Positions 34,382 to 46,805 are shown, counted from the first letter of the stretch. The stretch is 64,000 nucleotides of DNA from Fasciolopsis buskii (GCA_008360955.1 LUCM01000194.1:62001-126000), one strand, 5' to 3'. Numbers and translations are program-made. The notes: generated by a model from the letters alone, not told the origin.

Positions 34382-37329
34382 GTAAGTTTGAAATCCCTCC
34401 TCCCGCGCAATCCTCTTCCGGTCAAAGTGGTGTTCGTTTTTATTAGACATACACTATGTCGGTTACAATTTTGTCGCATCTCGGTCTCACGTAGTCACTT
34501 GATTATGCTCCCATGATTGTCCATATGTATGTCCATGTCTCGTGTGAACAAATCCCAACGAGGTTTGCCTGAATTTGCACCATATATTCTAAGCTGAGAA
34601 ACAGTAACTATGTGACGGTCACCAACTGTGAAAAACCATGATACTCACTGGGGTAACTATTTAACGTAATCCATTATATGTGTGTTCCATCAAAACGAAC
34701 AAGCCACAACGCACGGTTTCAATGTCCACATCATTACAAGTGATTCGCGAGTGTCAATGTTCACAGTGAATAAGAATCAGCCCATTTAAATGCACCCGAC
34801 AATATTTTTGCTTACGATCTCGTATTAGCCGGACACAGTTCGAGAAGACAGACAAGTGGTGTTTGAATTGAACGTTATTTTTACAAAAACAATAGTTCAC
34901 ATCCGTAGTGAATTATGCAACGATTGGTCCAGTATGTAAACAGGCCCAATAACACTGTAACAATTTCTGTACTCTGGCGCTTTAGGACTCGTCAGTTCCA
35001 TTCTGTACCTACTGAGCACTATCTGGGGCCGAATAGCAATCCGATGGGTATTATCGAACCACCAGACAATTTGAAAAATCCCCGTGACCTTAACGTTCCG
35101 TAATGATACATCAGAATTGGGTCAATAATTGCACTTTGGTAGATGTACAGTGTGAAAGAGTCTCACCAACTGTAGGAACGTTTCCGCGTTTTTCATTGTC
35201 GACTTGAACTCCTTGAATCAGTTCGTATGTACCTATAGCAATCAATAGCAAAATCCTGTTTGTTTTTTTCAAAGGAATGGTAAGTGTGAAACCATGGAGA
35301 TACGGTTTTAACATTCCGACAAATCAAGCTTAGGTTCAGGATGATCAGGAGAGTGCTCGACTTTTGACAGATGTGCCACGACAACGAACGTGAACGATTT
35401 GTGACACAAAAATCGCCTTGTTGACATATTTTGAAATCACATAAGCCAGTTTGTTGTAGGCAGAAAGTAAGCACGGTCCAAAACGACTGATTCGGGCACC
35501 CCATTCATGCTGACCACAAAGGTTGGAATAACTGGATTCTCATAGGAGAATAACACCTTTTTTCGTTTGATTTCGTTCTTCGAAACCCTAGTGCTAGTGT
35601 TGATTGAAGCAATCTGTGACAGCTTAACTGCACTTGTCTGATCTGCAGCCAAATGGTAGCATGTTCTCAGTACTACGAGACAAAACACGTTAGTGTTGCT
35701 GTTACTACGTAAAGCGTCTCGCAAATACGAACAAAAGAAAGAGGTAGACGACCAAGGATCGGCAAAATGGGGCAAGTTGTAGCCTTGCATCATCCATGTT
35801 TCCCTCTAATCAAGATTTCTTTTCGCATGTACGAAATTGAAACCTAGGAGTAATCTGGTAATCGGAGAATGCTCGTTAGATGCAACAGTTAGGGATGCCT
35901 GGCTCAATTCTGCTCATGATTTCGCAAAGAAAGGTGAAATTCGAGGCGGCAGTGCACCTAGCACCAGTTGACCAATCAGATTGCTTTCTTTCTCTTCTCC
36001 ACACGGTGTTGTGCAAATCGAGCAATGTGCGAACCAGTTAGAGGATGATATACTTTGAGTTGTTAGTAGTGCCGTGAATTCTAGTGGATCGGAACGACAC
36101 GCGAACAAATTTAGAGCAAATTGTAGCTGTCAAAACCCATTGGGAAGACATAGTCTAACTTGAAAAGGATTACAAATATCCGAGCTGGCAGTGAGCTGCG
36201 ATGTGTAACACATACAGTGAAAAAATGCACAGTCGACCTTCATCTTTAAAGATGAAATCTTTTAACAATGTCGGCCGTAAGCTTTTGTTATATTATTTCG
36301 AGTTAATTTCATGATATGTCACTCCTATTGTCCTCTTTTCTAACCGCGGCCAACTTCCCCCTTTTGTCTCGGCCATGTGAACAATCATCACGCGTTTGTT
36401 AACTGTTTTTATCAAAATTTCCCACTCCGAGTACGTTTTGCAATTCTAATCTAACCACTTGTATTTCAGCTTAGTTTTGCCGGCCTCGAACCGGTAAACG
36501 ATATCCGGGATGCACACTAACTGGTCTTTGATCATTCAAACATTTTTCTTCCAGTCCGGAATGTTAAGCAATTTCTTGAATCGCATCGCCATTTCCGCGA
36601 CAAATCTTAAGTCACACTAACTCAACATAGTTTCTGCGTTATTTGTCGATTTTACGGGTAGACAACCATCATCAGTTTCGTATTCATACTGTTCCGGTCA
36701 GTGCAATTCGGATTTCTGATTTATCTAGACATTGTGACCGTGAGCACACGCCACGCACATATCCAATAATTTGTGCTTCGCGTAACACAACACGCAGGAT
36801 CGATGAACGTACCAGAAAACTTTTGCTTCGGCAAAACTCCTAAAACGGCACAACAAAACTTGGGGGTATTAAATGGCAAAACTGATTTCCGATCCCGTTC
36901 CTATTGTCACAGCTTTTTATTTGGGCTTCTAACCTAGTGCTTTTCAACCTTCACTCTTGTCATTAGTCCATATTTTAATGAGGCTAATAGAGACACTCCC
37001 ATATAGGTTTGAAGGGACCAATCCATGCATACCACTCGGAGAAAATGGACTGCCATTCGTGTACCATGAGCCACCGAGCTGGTTGTATTGGTCGACATTT
37101 TGTTCACCTTTCGAAGGTGTTCGCACCTAGACACCACCTAGGTCAGACGGCTATGTATTGTCTATAACTGTGTGTAGCGTACTATTAGTTGGAGTCATTA
37201 AGTATGAGGGATTTTGTGTTTGAAGAGGTTTGCATCACGATTCAGTGGGCATTTACGGCCTAAAATATAAAATCTATACCTCATGACGAATCAGCAGTGT
37301 ATCGTCTCGTCTCGATGATCTTGAGGATC
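34382..37329. other. Ferlin intron 9, left part
   Basis: No SINE or transposon was recognised. A short + strand stretch at about 34992-35103 ends ...PPDNLKNPRDLNVP before a stop, behind a CTTTAG. It is protein-like but in the wrong phase for exon 9, so it is not called. Antisense open stretches at 35193-35793 have no recognisable product. Confidence 0.45.
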
Positions 37330-38485
37330 TAGTTTGGTCGTAGCTGAGGTTGCTCGTTTACGTGAGGTTCTGATCGCTGAGACTGCGGTTCAGATCGCAA
37401 ACATGTCTCGGTCATCGGTCAAAATGACATCTTCACATCCCGACAAGAGTACGGGCATCGTTTTACTTTCCGAAGGCTAACGATCATCGTGTTCCTAGGC
37501 CTTCGCACAGCCCTTGTCTCTGTTGATAGGTCTATTCTATGACACTTTGTTAGAGTACCTGAGAAGCTTGTGTCGGTCCTCAAAGAACTGCACCTATCGT
37601 ACGTCAGGTCAATTTAGGGCTTATGACCAGTTTTCGCCACCCTTTGTCGTCTCCATTAGAGTATAGCAAGGCTACCCTATATCCTCATTTCTTTTCAACT
37701 TCGTTCTACAGAACGCTCTATCTGGTCTTCTAGACGGTGGGGTTAAACTCCTTCCAAGGAACAGAGCTATTGACTTATAGGTTGTCGATAATGATGTACA
37801 GATAATTCAACGCTCATTAGACCGCTTGGTGATTGAGGTACCTAGTTACGGTATGTGCTTTGCATCCTCGAAATGCAAGATGCCTCTTAAAAACTATCAG
37901 GAGCCTGTGCCTGTACCCACCCTTTATGATGAACACCTAGAAGCAGGGAGTGGCTTCACGTACGTCGGGAGTCTGATCACACCTGAGTGAACCGTTGAGG
38001 AGTAGGTCTCGTCATGAATTTCGAAAGCCAGAGCAACTTTCCCGAATCTACGACACTTGTGGCACCTCCGTGACATCCGGCTTTTCCTCACTGCCAAAGT
38101 TCGCAATGTTTTGCATTAGAGTTGCGAAACCTGGCTTATCAGCAGCGAAGATGTCCGGTGACTTTCTGTATTCGACTATCGATGTTTCCAAAGCATTGCA
38201 TGTGTCTGGTGGGAACATTAGGTGCGCAATGACGAGGTGCTCGGTCGTGTGTTAGGTGCAGGCAGTCGTCCTCTGACTGAGATAATTGCTCTACGTCACC
38301 TTCGGCGACTTGGACATGTACTGCACACGCCTGTCCATTGACTACCTTTTCGTGCTCTGTTTGCACGTGCTGGGCAAGGCTGGAAGAAGTGACGTAGCGG
38401 TCGTAGAAGTATGACGAAGTTGACCTCGGCTCTGTCCTCGGTTGTCGCTTCCTGCCTTCTCAGTTGGGGCCCAGGAGATGAGGAT
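37330..38485 (+). pseudogene. Non-LTR reverse transcriptase remnant (broken)
   Basis: Conceptual translation across several frames recovers reverse transcriptase words in order. These are a degraded AFDSVDR-like segment near 37505, a V(R/Q)QGYPISSFLFNFV box near 37662-37720, GGVKLLPRNRAIDL and a decayed YADD-like VVDNDVQII near 37783. FASSKCKM, TYVGSLITPE and a degraded Y.(A/S)ETW near 38127 follow. Stops and frameshifts are frequent, so the element is inactive. It lies inside the ferlin intron between exons 9 and 11 in the same orientation as the gene. A satellite unit begins about 25 bp after its end. Confidence 0.85.
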
Positions 38486-38497
38486 GTCTCACCAGAA

Positions 38498-38885
38498 TAT
38501 ATATATATATATAATTCTCACCGGAATCGAATCTGTAGCATCAGGAGTGTGCATGGGAGCTCTTCGTCGAGGAGTCCAAAGAAGAATCACAACTGTGATT
38601 TGTTGATAATTCTTTGTCATTTGGGCTGAGCCAACCTTAGGAACGAGGGCAAAATGCCCCAGAATAGACATATGTATATATAGAAGCAGGAAGTAGTATC
38701 TTGATGCGTAAACGAGATTTGCCCGGGAGCACACGACCGGTTTCGCGGTTATTGTCGCTCATTAGGTATGCGTACCCGATGCTCTCTTGTCCAAACATCC
38801 ACATATTTGTACACTCCGACTTGATATTTTCCACCAGAATCGAATCTGTAGCATCAGGAGTGTGAATGGAGGCTCTTCGAAGTGG
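38498..38885 (-). repeat. Isolated satellite unit, inverted relative to the 60-64 kb array
   Basis: The reverse complement reads through all landmarks of the terminal array in the same order. These are GGGTACGCATACC, GAGCGACAATAACCGCGAAA, GTCGTGTGCTCCCGGGCAAA, ACTACTTCCTGCTTC, a short TA run, CTCGTTCCTA, GGCTCAGCCCAA, GCACACTCCTGATGCTACAG and ATTC..GTGAGAA. About 1.1 units are present, bounded on one side by an (AT)n run at 38498-38512. It is cleaner than the array copies. Confidence 0.9.
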
Positions 38886-38904
38886 CTCTACGAAGTGGCT
38901 CGTC

Positions 38905-38965
38905 AATGTGGTGTCACCTTGACTGATGATGAAACGTTTACGATCTAGAAGCTAAGCCCAGTCAT
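38905..38965 (+). repeat. Penelope-type repeat fragment
   Basis: GTGTCACCTTGACTG, then ATGATGAAACGTTTACG and AAGCTAAGCCCAG align with the minus-strand reading of 56120-56200 (GTCACCTCGGCTGGTGATGA, AACGTTTGCAGTC, CGCTCAGCTCAG). This suggests a short second copy of the same element. The match is brief. Confidence 0.45.
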
Positions 38966-39579
38966 CAGAACTTCGAGAAAAAACACGAAGGTTGTGATGT
39001 CGCACTCCCAGACGACGTGCTTTACCCCATACCTTTTCGAGGTCGAATTGAGAGAAATAACATTTATTTGCTAAAGTATAAGGCGAGAATGGGAAACTTA
39101 AGCGTTCAATTCCAGAACACTGAGTTGCTACGACTCTTGCTCCCGTTTAGTGTATCTCATTACCCAACCGATTGTAGCGGTCACCAGCCTATAATTATCA
39201 TCTCAAACTCTTTATGAAAAGAACTAGGGCAGATCACGTCCATCTGCTACCTTCCATGATTCTGGATGACAGTTGGTCGACCAAGGACTGGTGACTGATA
39301 CTTTCAGTTGACCACCGAGATGCGCAAAAAACGAGCGAAGTTCACCCTGACCATTAGTTCTCAAATTAAACTTATGGTTTTCCATTTTAACCTTATAGTC
39401 TCTCAATTCAAGGTTATTTTTTCCAAATGATATAGTTGTTCAACTCACATCGTTCAAAGAACCTTTTACTTGCAGGCTTTCTTGCCAAATTCAATACCCA
39501 GAATTAAAGCCCGGAAATGCCACCGTATTTTGTCTCTTAGACTAATGGGAATTCTGCCGACCTGATATGGGGTAGCAGT

Positions 39580-40300
39580 ATGTGCAGGATTGGTTTAGAG
39601 TTCATCGAAGCACCTCGTCCAAATCGTCTACTAGCCGCGGTACAAGCCAACCATTCCCCCCTAAATGACCCAAAAAGCGAAACCGGTGGTCAACACCAAC
39701 CTATTCAACATGCCAACTCAAATCTGCCATTGGCTGTGCAAAGTTCGTGTGATCCCAGCGTGATACATCTTAGTCAAGTAGTAAAACAATGAAGTTGATT
39801 GTTCGTCTCTGTATTGTGTATGTCTAAAATAACGTAATGGCTATTTAATTCCCATTCCGCACGGAGCTACTCGTGTGTGTATGAGTAGCCAACTTGACGG
39901 AAATTTGCCTAGCCCATGAGCGTCTGGCTTCGGGTGTTCAGGTCGGCCTTCACATTTGCGCCCAAAGCGGACCTCAACGGACCAATCGTAAAAGCTTCGG
40001 CAATTTCCTGTGTCCGTTTGCTGGTTTGCTTCCCATGAGTGTTTCGAGACTGGCTGCCTCTCGGGGCCCTTCTTTCTCGATGGACAAATTTCAGTTTATC
40101 TGGTAACAATTGCACTCGGAGATTACCGGGGTCGAATTTCACTTTCATTAGACTCCAATAAACTTGATCCAGTGATTCGGATCAATTCGGAGGGGCTGAG
40201 CAGTGCTATGCTAATATACACGTCTGGGTTCAATCCGGAATACGAGAATGAAGATACACGGCGGATGAGCTCTAATGATAACAAAACACCAGTCGCGTGA
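39580..40300 (+). pseudogene. Coding-like stretch in two frames, unidentified
   Basis: Positions 39580-39792 read an open frame beginning near a GTGCAG acceptor-like site, with EAPRPNRLLAAVQANHS and NSNLPLAVQSSCDPSVIHL. Positions 39894-40300 continue open across two frames, with YLVTIALGDYRGRISLSLDS and NKLDPVIRINSEGLSSAM. Composition is protein-like but no family is recognised, and a frame change would be required, so at best it is a decayed gene or transposon. It lies within the large ferlin intron. Confidence 0.2.
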
Positions 40301-43156
40301 TTCCCAAATTCAAGGTTGACCGGATGTCCTCAGGTTTATGCGTTCAGATTGAGATCCGAAGTACAGTCAGTCAAGCAGAAATGTCACCAGTCCTGCACAC
40401 TACTCGCAAGTAGTGACAAGATATGCACAAGGAGCTTCGAAAACCCAGTGTGACCGACTTCGGTCACGTGCACGAGAATCGAGTGCGATATAATTTCAAG
40501 GACTTCTTACATAAGTCAATTCGGATAGTGCTGTTTGATGCGTTTCGATACCGGCCTCGTTATACTGTCCATATCACTGGTAACTCAGACGCACTTGGCT
40601 CGTGAATGACCGAGGGCAGGTTGCCGTTGTTCCAGTGTGAATTATTTATATTAATAGAATATTGGTTAACTTCTCGCATTTATTTCGGTGACAAATTCGC
40701 GGCGAGAGAGACAGGGCAACATTGTGACCTAATAGCTTGAATCCAACGAACTCTCACCAACGGTGACCAACCCAATAAGATCGCGGCGTTTGGGTGTGAA
40801 GGTCGCGGGTTCGAAACCTCCTACTGCCAGTCAACTTCCCCACTTGGAAGCCCTTTGTTGGCCGTGGCCCCGTTTCTGAAAAATCATATAACTTTTCATT
40901 TCATTATTAAAGGATGTAAAAGACGAAAGAAAAGAAAAAAGCTCCATCAGTTGCCTGTATGCAAGCAGGACTACAAACCGCAAGCGAGTTTGGGAAGTGC
41001 GATCTTAGACGAGTCAAAAAGATAACGAGGAAGGCTGGATGGGTGTACGGTCAAGCAAATCCCGACCATACGGACCATAAAATGAAACGTTATGAGCAAA
41101 TCTGGTCCAAAACTGCAAATAGCCGACGTTTCGGCAGAGTGAAGAAAAAACACTGCTGCCCGTCAGTTATTTTAACTTCAATTAGGTCCTGTGACTGCAG
41201 TGTGATCAATCGGATGTTCAACAGTTGAACTGATCTTACGTGTAAATGTGTCAAACCCTTATCTGACGACATTGGTTGCCACTAACTCTGACGTGTTTTA
41301 TTGTTTTTCTGCAATTGAATTCGTTTGTTTGTTTTTTTATCTGCCAGCCTCTTGGAAAATATCATTCAATTAGATAGTCTTTTAACCATTTGCTATAACA
41401 ACTTTGCCCTGCTCACATCGTCCGTATCGTTACTAGGTCCTGGGAAGTGTGTTATCTCAAGATAAAGTATGTCTTATCCCTTATGTGGACAGTACATGTA
41501 TTCCATTTCGTATCCTGCTCAAACCGTGTCCTGATTCGCCATGGTGATCATTGTACATCACTGTTCTAATCATCTGACCCGGTCAAACGTGTGTGTATGT
41601 GTGTGTGTGTCTGTGTTCAATCGGTACAATAACGCGGTTGGGTGTGCACACTGGTGTCTGAGCTTTGTCTGTAAATATTTTCGGTTTGACTGGCAACCCT
41701 TTCGCGACAAAAGGTTTCGTGATCTTGTGGGATTTTTGCTCTTGTGTAAATAATACTTACTTTTTCAAAATTTTTCCTGTTTCTCTGAAGTAATTTTGGG
41801 CTCGGCTCTATCCCCCTCTTCCTCCACGCCCGGGTGCTTGTTTGCAGGTGTGTGTGTGTGTGTGTGCGCGTTTGTGTATGACCCAAAGGTGATTGTTTAT
41901 CTTTCCCATCAGTCTTCTTTTCATCATAAATATACTTGGCGTTTTTTATTTGGTTTATTTTCTTAGTGTCCCGCATCCCAGACACATTACTGTTTATCCG
42001 CGCGTTTTTTTATTTCGCGATGTGTCGTTGCTCGATTTCATTCGTGCGGACGAGATTAAAATGTGATTGGTTGACAGCGCTAAATTCAATCAACCAATCA
42101 CAAGAGGATTCGGACGCACGAAAACTCCATTGGAGCAAGAGCAGTCCTAATCAGTTCAATTAACGGGGTCGGATTTTTAGTTTGTGAACTGTAACTTTTG
42201 TATAATATGATTTAACAATTACCTGATCGTGAATGTGAGGTCAGAGGAGATCATTTCGAAAAGGTTGTCCGAAACGTATATTTGTTTGACGAGGCCATTG
42301 TAACCGTAATTCATTACGCCAATGGATCTCATTCCTCCGCCGACTTATGACTCCTTGGCCACGGGTTATATGACTTATCGTTTTCCAAGAATCGATGTTA
42401 GACCACGGCTCGGTGATCTAACTTGACCTACTGCTGCATCATTCCAGAAATACCGTGCTTTTGCTGCATTATAAATAATAATATAGTTAAATTGCTTGTG
42501 TCTAAATTGCATCAACACCAAAATAATGGTTGTTGTGTTCACGTAAAGATAGCGCATAGCTACTCCGATAGAGATGGAAAAATTCTGACACGGGGTTCAA
42601 CACGAACTGCTTTCACCGAGAAGGTGCCTAAAAAGGCACTGAAAACCGCCCCAGCTCTCAAAGTCTGTGGTCAATCAGATTGGCATGAAACTATTTGTCC
42701 AACAGTCTTACTTCTTTGCCCTCAAATAGAACGCATAAATTCGCCTCGTTGCAAACTGGTCAGTTGTGAATTAGTCCTTCCATTCAAGCGTTTTGGGGCT
42801 CACCGAACTCCGGTTCATTATGACCTTCTATTCATTTTGATCATTTTCTGCGAGAAAACCTCACGTTCCCGTTTCCGTTCACTCTCACTATGGTCTAAAA
42901 GCGTTCTTATTTGTTGGCTGACCTGCGCTTCACTTATCGCACTTTCCTCACATTTGATTGTCCTCGACTCTTCATGTCTGTGTGTGTGTATGTGCTCGCG
43001 CGCACATGCATATGCGTGTGTGTGAGTGCAGGTACAGGGTAGTGATCACCTTTTCCGGATCGTACAAATCAATTGTTAACCGATTGTCATACGCTTTGTT
43101 CCTTTAAATGGTCATTGTTATTTTCACCTACTCATTTTTATCTCCTTTGGAATCAG
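40301..43156. other. Ferlin intron 9, right part
   Basis: Contains one family-1 SINE, (TG)n tracts near 41590-41612 and 41847-41867, and GT-rich sequence near 42978-43025. A 200-codon open frame at 42423-43025 has low-complexity, cysteine-rich composition and is judged non-coding. Confidence 0.5.
40755..40935 (+). repeat. tRNA-derived SINE, family 1, copy 5
   Basis: GGTCGCGGGTTCGAAACC (B box), CCACTTGGAAGCCCTTTGTTGG, CGTGGCCCCGTTTCTGAAAA and the AGGATGTAAAAGACGAAAG tail mark the family. The A-box region is degraded. Confidence 0.85.
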
Positions 43157-43177
43157 GAACAACGACTAGCACTCTTA
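43157..43177 (+). CDS. Candidate ferlin microexon (21 nt) before outer DysF C-terminal part
   Basis: A 21-nt segment reading EQRLALL lies between a pyrimidine-rich acceptor (TTTTTATCTCCTTTGGAATCAG) core and a strong TTA|GTGAGT donor, phase 0 at both ends. It would insert in frame between exons 9 and 11. Vertebrate ferlins have a variable charged segment here (for example ending EELQDQEG before WEYA), so extra residues are plausible. The evidence is splice-site strength and phase only; seven residues cannot prove homology. Confidence 0.4.
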
Positions 43178-45611
43178 GTGAGTTTATCTCTCCAAATTAA
43201 CCCGTAACATTCATTCCCTTATCGGTGCTTATGCTCTCGTGTGTGCATTTGTGAACGAACTTGAACGAACACGCGCTGTTTGATCCGGGCGTTATTCAGT
43301 CCCTTTTGGACAACCGATGTGTCTAAATTCGTCTCAACCTGTCAAGCGTCTGCTAATCAATCTGTGTTTCCATTTCGATGTTTGTACTCCATTCGTTTTG
43401 CATGAACGGTCTCCAACTGGACGATTTAATCTTCGAGGCATTCATTTGAAAAAAATTCCCGTTTTCACATGACAATCGCCCGTTTGATTGGGTCAGTTCA
43501 CGGACTTGGGGTCGCAACCTCACAGCATAAACATGAATTTCATTCCAAACGCTCCGAATTAGACGAACATGCACGTATCTGTACTTTGTCCCCGAAATTG
43601 TCAGTCATAATTCGATCCAGCGATAATAGATCACGGAAAATCTTGCACGACAAGGTGAACGCTATCATCTCTAAGAAGAAGTTCATATCATAGATTTTAT
43701 GTTCAAAGGGCGTCATCGATAAATTGTTCCCCCAAGTCCGCCAATCGCCACGTTAGTTGCTCGTGTGTACTCCCCTTACGGTCTGGTGACTCTCCGAACA
43801 GCCAGTGTTACTAATTTATTAATAATAATATTAGTATTAGTCGTTCTCTTGACGAAAACGATGTGGGGCTTGGCCACGCAGTTCCCGCTAGAAGCCTAAA
43901 AACTGCTTGACGAAATCAAAGCCAACAGTTGCATCCGAACTGGCTTGGAGATTGATGAGGCTCTTACACTTTGTCTTCAGTCCAAGACAGGGTGGGTCAT
44001 TCGTAACACTGAAAAATCTCGGTAGCAAAACAATTCCCAACAAGTTGTTTTTGTACTCCAGTGTGGATGCTCCACCAATCACTGGGGGAACAGGGAATCG
44101 AAGCATTTCCATGCCCGATTGTCTCTCATCGATTGTGTACAGTCTCCAAGTCGCGGAGATTATAGTCCAATGAAAGTTAAACGGAAAGTATTTATCAAAT
44201 TTAAACTCAAAAATCTGGTCTCACATCAGTATTCCGTGATCTAACTCCGGGTTCACTCTCGCCATCCCGATCTTGAGAACAAAGGATCAATATTCTTTAA
44301 GAGGCTGATGTTCGATCATCTGCTATCGATCACCCTAGTTGGGTCGGCATGCCTTCGATATTCTAAAGAAGGTGGTCAGTTAACTGTTATCTCGATGCAC
44401 TCAGGTGTTGGCTCATTCAGCTACACAATCTGGTCGAGGATTTCCGTTGCAATTCCGAACGGCCCGTTTTTCGATAGCCTGTACCCCTCTTGTCCACTAA
44501 CCCCTTGTGTTGGCCGGACTTTGAAAAACAAAACACTAGTTACCATGATGTGCACATTGCTAGTTAAATTACTCATACCGGGTTTGGAGCAACAAGCCAC
44601 GTTCATCCAATTTATCAAAAGATCAATGTGACGAGATCTACGTAGTTCCTTTGTGCACTCTCCGATCGCGAACGTGAAACATGACAACAAGTCGTGAGGA
44701 CCACATGGGCGTAATCTTGACAGAAAGTGGTCTGTGCACACAGTTACCAGTGAAGTGACATGACATGCCAAAATGGACCGATACTTAGGGTCAACTGTTT
44801 TGTGCGCGAAGCGCTAGCTGATGCGCGGTACTGTGACAAATGGCCTTCACTGAGCCCCAATAGTTTGTGTAGTACACTGTTATTCCGGAAGATTGGATTA
44901 GGTCCGTTTTGTGACCTGATGAAACCAGTTGCTTCGGGATTGAAAAAGCCCGTGGTTTTGCTTTGGTATGCGGGGTCACAGACGATTGTCATCGATTTTG
45001 GCAGCCATGACCGTATGTGGCATTCCTTGATTCGAGTAACGATCCGTTTTTTTACAAATATATGCTGGCTTACCAAATCCCGGAACTGGGGTCAACAATT
45101 CACCATCGACGAGCTTTTCGCAGTATGGGTAGACTGAAATCGTGTGTGCTTAACCTTCTCTTGCTCGCTCGCTGTCTAACCAGAGCTGGTGGTTAATGAG
45201 CGATATCCAGGAGCTAATAACCAGGAGAAACACTCCTAGTAAGCAATGATACTATTCATTGTCCCCTTCATAGGTAATCTGCATAACAGTCCCTTGTACT
45301 TCTTGACGATTTGGCAATTGGGAGGGGTCTTATTGTCTGACTGATGTTCGTTGGGAATAGACACAAGTGCCAGGTTGTAGTGCACACTTTTAATAATGCA
45401 TCTCCCAATTAACGCGCCCACTTGACACTATTCTATTGGTCACGATCTACTTTCTCAAAGATGGCGTGCACTTTCGTCCTGTTTATAAAGGAAGAAGGTA
45501 ATCTATTCCCCGGTCCCGGTAGGACCGTTGTTGAGTTACAATAAACACACACTGGCTTATAATTTCCTCCCCTTGATCATGGTTTTCAGAAGTCGAAAGT
45601 TGTCCGACGTG
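43178..45611. other. Ferlin intron; region open on both strands, unidentified
   Basis: From 43.9 to 45.15 kb both strands have unusually few stops, with antisense frames such as 44744-45076 (containing RSQNGPNPIFRNNSVLHKLL). No family is recognised and no splice sites link them. This could be an unrecognised repeat. A small perfect hairpin (CGGTCC/GGACCG arms) is at 45511-45527, followed by AATAAA near 45540. Confidence 0.35.
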
Positions 45612-45613
45612 AA

Positions 45614-45835
45614 CACGTGTTAGTAATGGGAGATTGGATTTTTCCCCTAAATAGTTCACCACGTGATATCATCGCTCAAGTCACTATTAATAAAGCATGG
45701 AAGCATTGTAAAGCTGTTTCATCCAGCTTGTTAGGAATCATGAGCAGTGCATATGCACCGCACTCAACCTGGAGCGCGAACCTGGGACAAACGATTTTGA
45801 GTGGAACGCCTTAGCCATTACGCTACCGGGCAGAT
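45614..45835 (-). repeat. tRNA-like SINE, family 2, reverse copy
   Basis: On the minus strand it reads CGGTAGCGTAATGGCTAAGG (A box), CCAGGTTCGCGCTCCAGG (B box) and GCGGTGCATATGCACTGC. Then come TGATTCCTAACAAGCTGG, ATGAAACAGC and a 3' part ending CTCCCATTACTAACACG. This is the most complete tRNA-like head of the family. The hammerhead-like core seen in other copies is changed to CTCATGA here. Confidence 0.75.
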
Positions 45836-46011
45836 TCTCAACGGTTTGTTCAACTTGACCACATCATGTTCCGCTAATCAATCACTCATTTATTTGCATG
45901 CCCACGGGCCACAAGCGCACACCAGTGGACCCCTACTCAGATGATTTCTCTGCAGTTAGCCTAAGTACGACGAAGGCTTTGCAAGTGACCTACGGAGCTT
46001 GGCTACTTGGT

Positions 46012-46170
46012 ACGTGTTAGTAGTAGGAGATTGAATATTTTTCCCTGAAATAATTCACCATGTGATATCATCGTTCAACTCACCATAAAGAAATGATGGA
46101 AGCACTATACAGCTGTTTCATCCAGCTTGTTAGGAATCATCAGCAGCAGTGCATATCCACCGCCTGTAAT
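46012..46170 (-). repeat. tRNA-like SINE, family 2, 5'-truncated reverse copy
   Basis: On the minus strand it begins at GGCGGTGGATATGCACTGC and continues CTGATGATTCCTAACAAGC, TGGATGAAACAGC, TTTATGGTGAGTTGAACG to CTCCTACTACTAACACG. It lacks the tRNA-like head. It sits about 180 bp from another copy in the same orientation, suggesting repeated insertion in this intron. Confidence 0.75.
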
Positions 46171-46436
46171 TATCTTGGCTGCCCAAAAAATAAGCTTCCC
46201 AGTGTCTGCCCTTCGGTGCCTGATATGTCATTCCGTAATTCAGCCACACAACAACCACAAATACGGGACCTGGGTTTCTGTATGCATGGAACTCACCAAA
46301 ACTTTGACAGTTCTTCCATTTTCCGCTCCACTAACCTGCATTTTCTATGCTCCTGTGAATCGGTCTAACCCGCGTTTTTTCATGATCTGATTTGGTGTTC
46401 AGCATGGAGCGAAGCGTCTTTTACATATATACGTGT

Positions 46437-46640
46437 ATACATACATACATACATACATACATACATACATACATACATACATACATACATACATACATAC
46501 ATACATACATACATACATGCATACATACATACATACATACATACATACATACATACATACACACATACATACATACATACATACATACATACATACGTAC
46601 ATACATACGTACACACATACACACATACATACATACATAC
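46437..46640. repeat. (CATA)n tetranucleotide microsatellite, about 200 bp
   Basis: Nearly perfect CATA repeats with a few CATG, CACA and CGTA interruptions. The tract ends about 165 bp before the acceptor of ferlin exon 11. Long open frames across it on both strands are artefacts of the repeat. Confidence 0.97.
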
Positions 46641-46805
46641 CTTAGCGTACATCTTACATCTTACCAGAAGCTTGTGCACGAATTTCAAAGTCCCGCGTTC
46701 CCGCATACATGTACGCGCCCACACGTCCATACATCTCCCCAGTTGTTTATTCCCTCATTGTTTGTTCACACTCAACAGCTAACTCTTCTTCTTTGGGATT
46801 CACAG

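Noticed and set aside
34992..35103. Alternative terminal ferlin exon (...PPDNLKNPRDLNVP, stop)
   Set aside because: The open frame needs a phase that exon 9 does not provide; in the compatible frame a stop follows after nine codons.
42423..43025. 200-codon open frame on the + strand
   Set aside because: Cysteine- and leucine-rich, ends in GT-repeat-derived residues, no domain; looks like a chance frame.
46392..46730. Long frames on both strands rich in HTYI or MYVC repeats
   Set aside because: They are translations of the (CATA)n microsatellite. Only the last part of the + frame (exon 11) is real.
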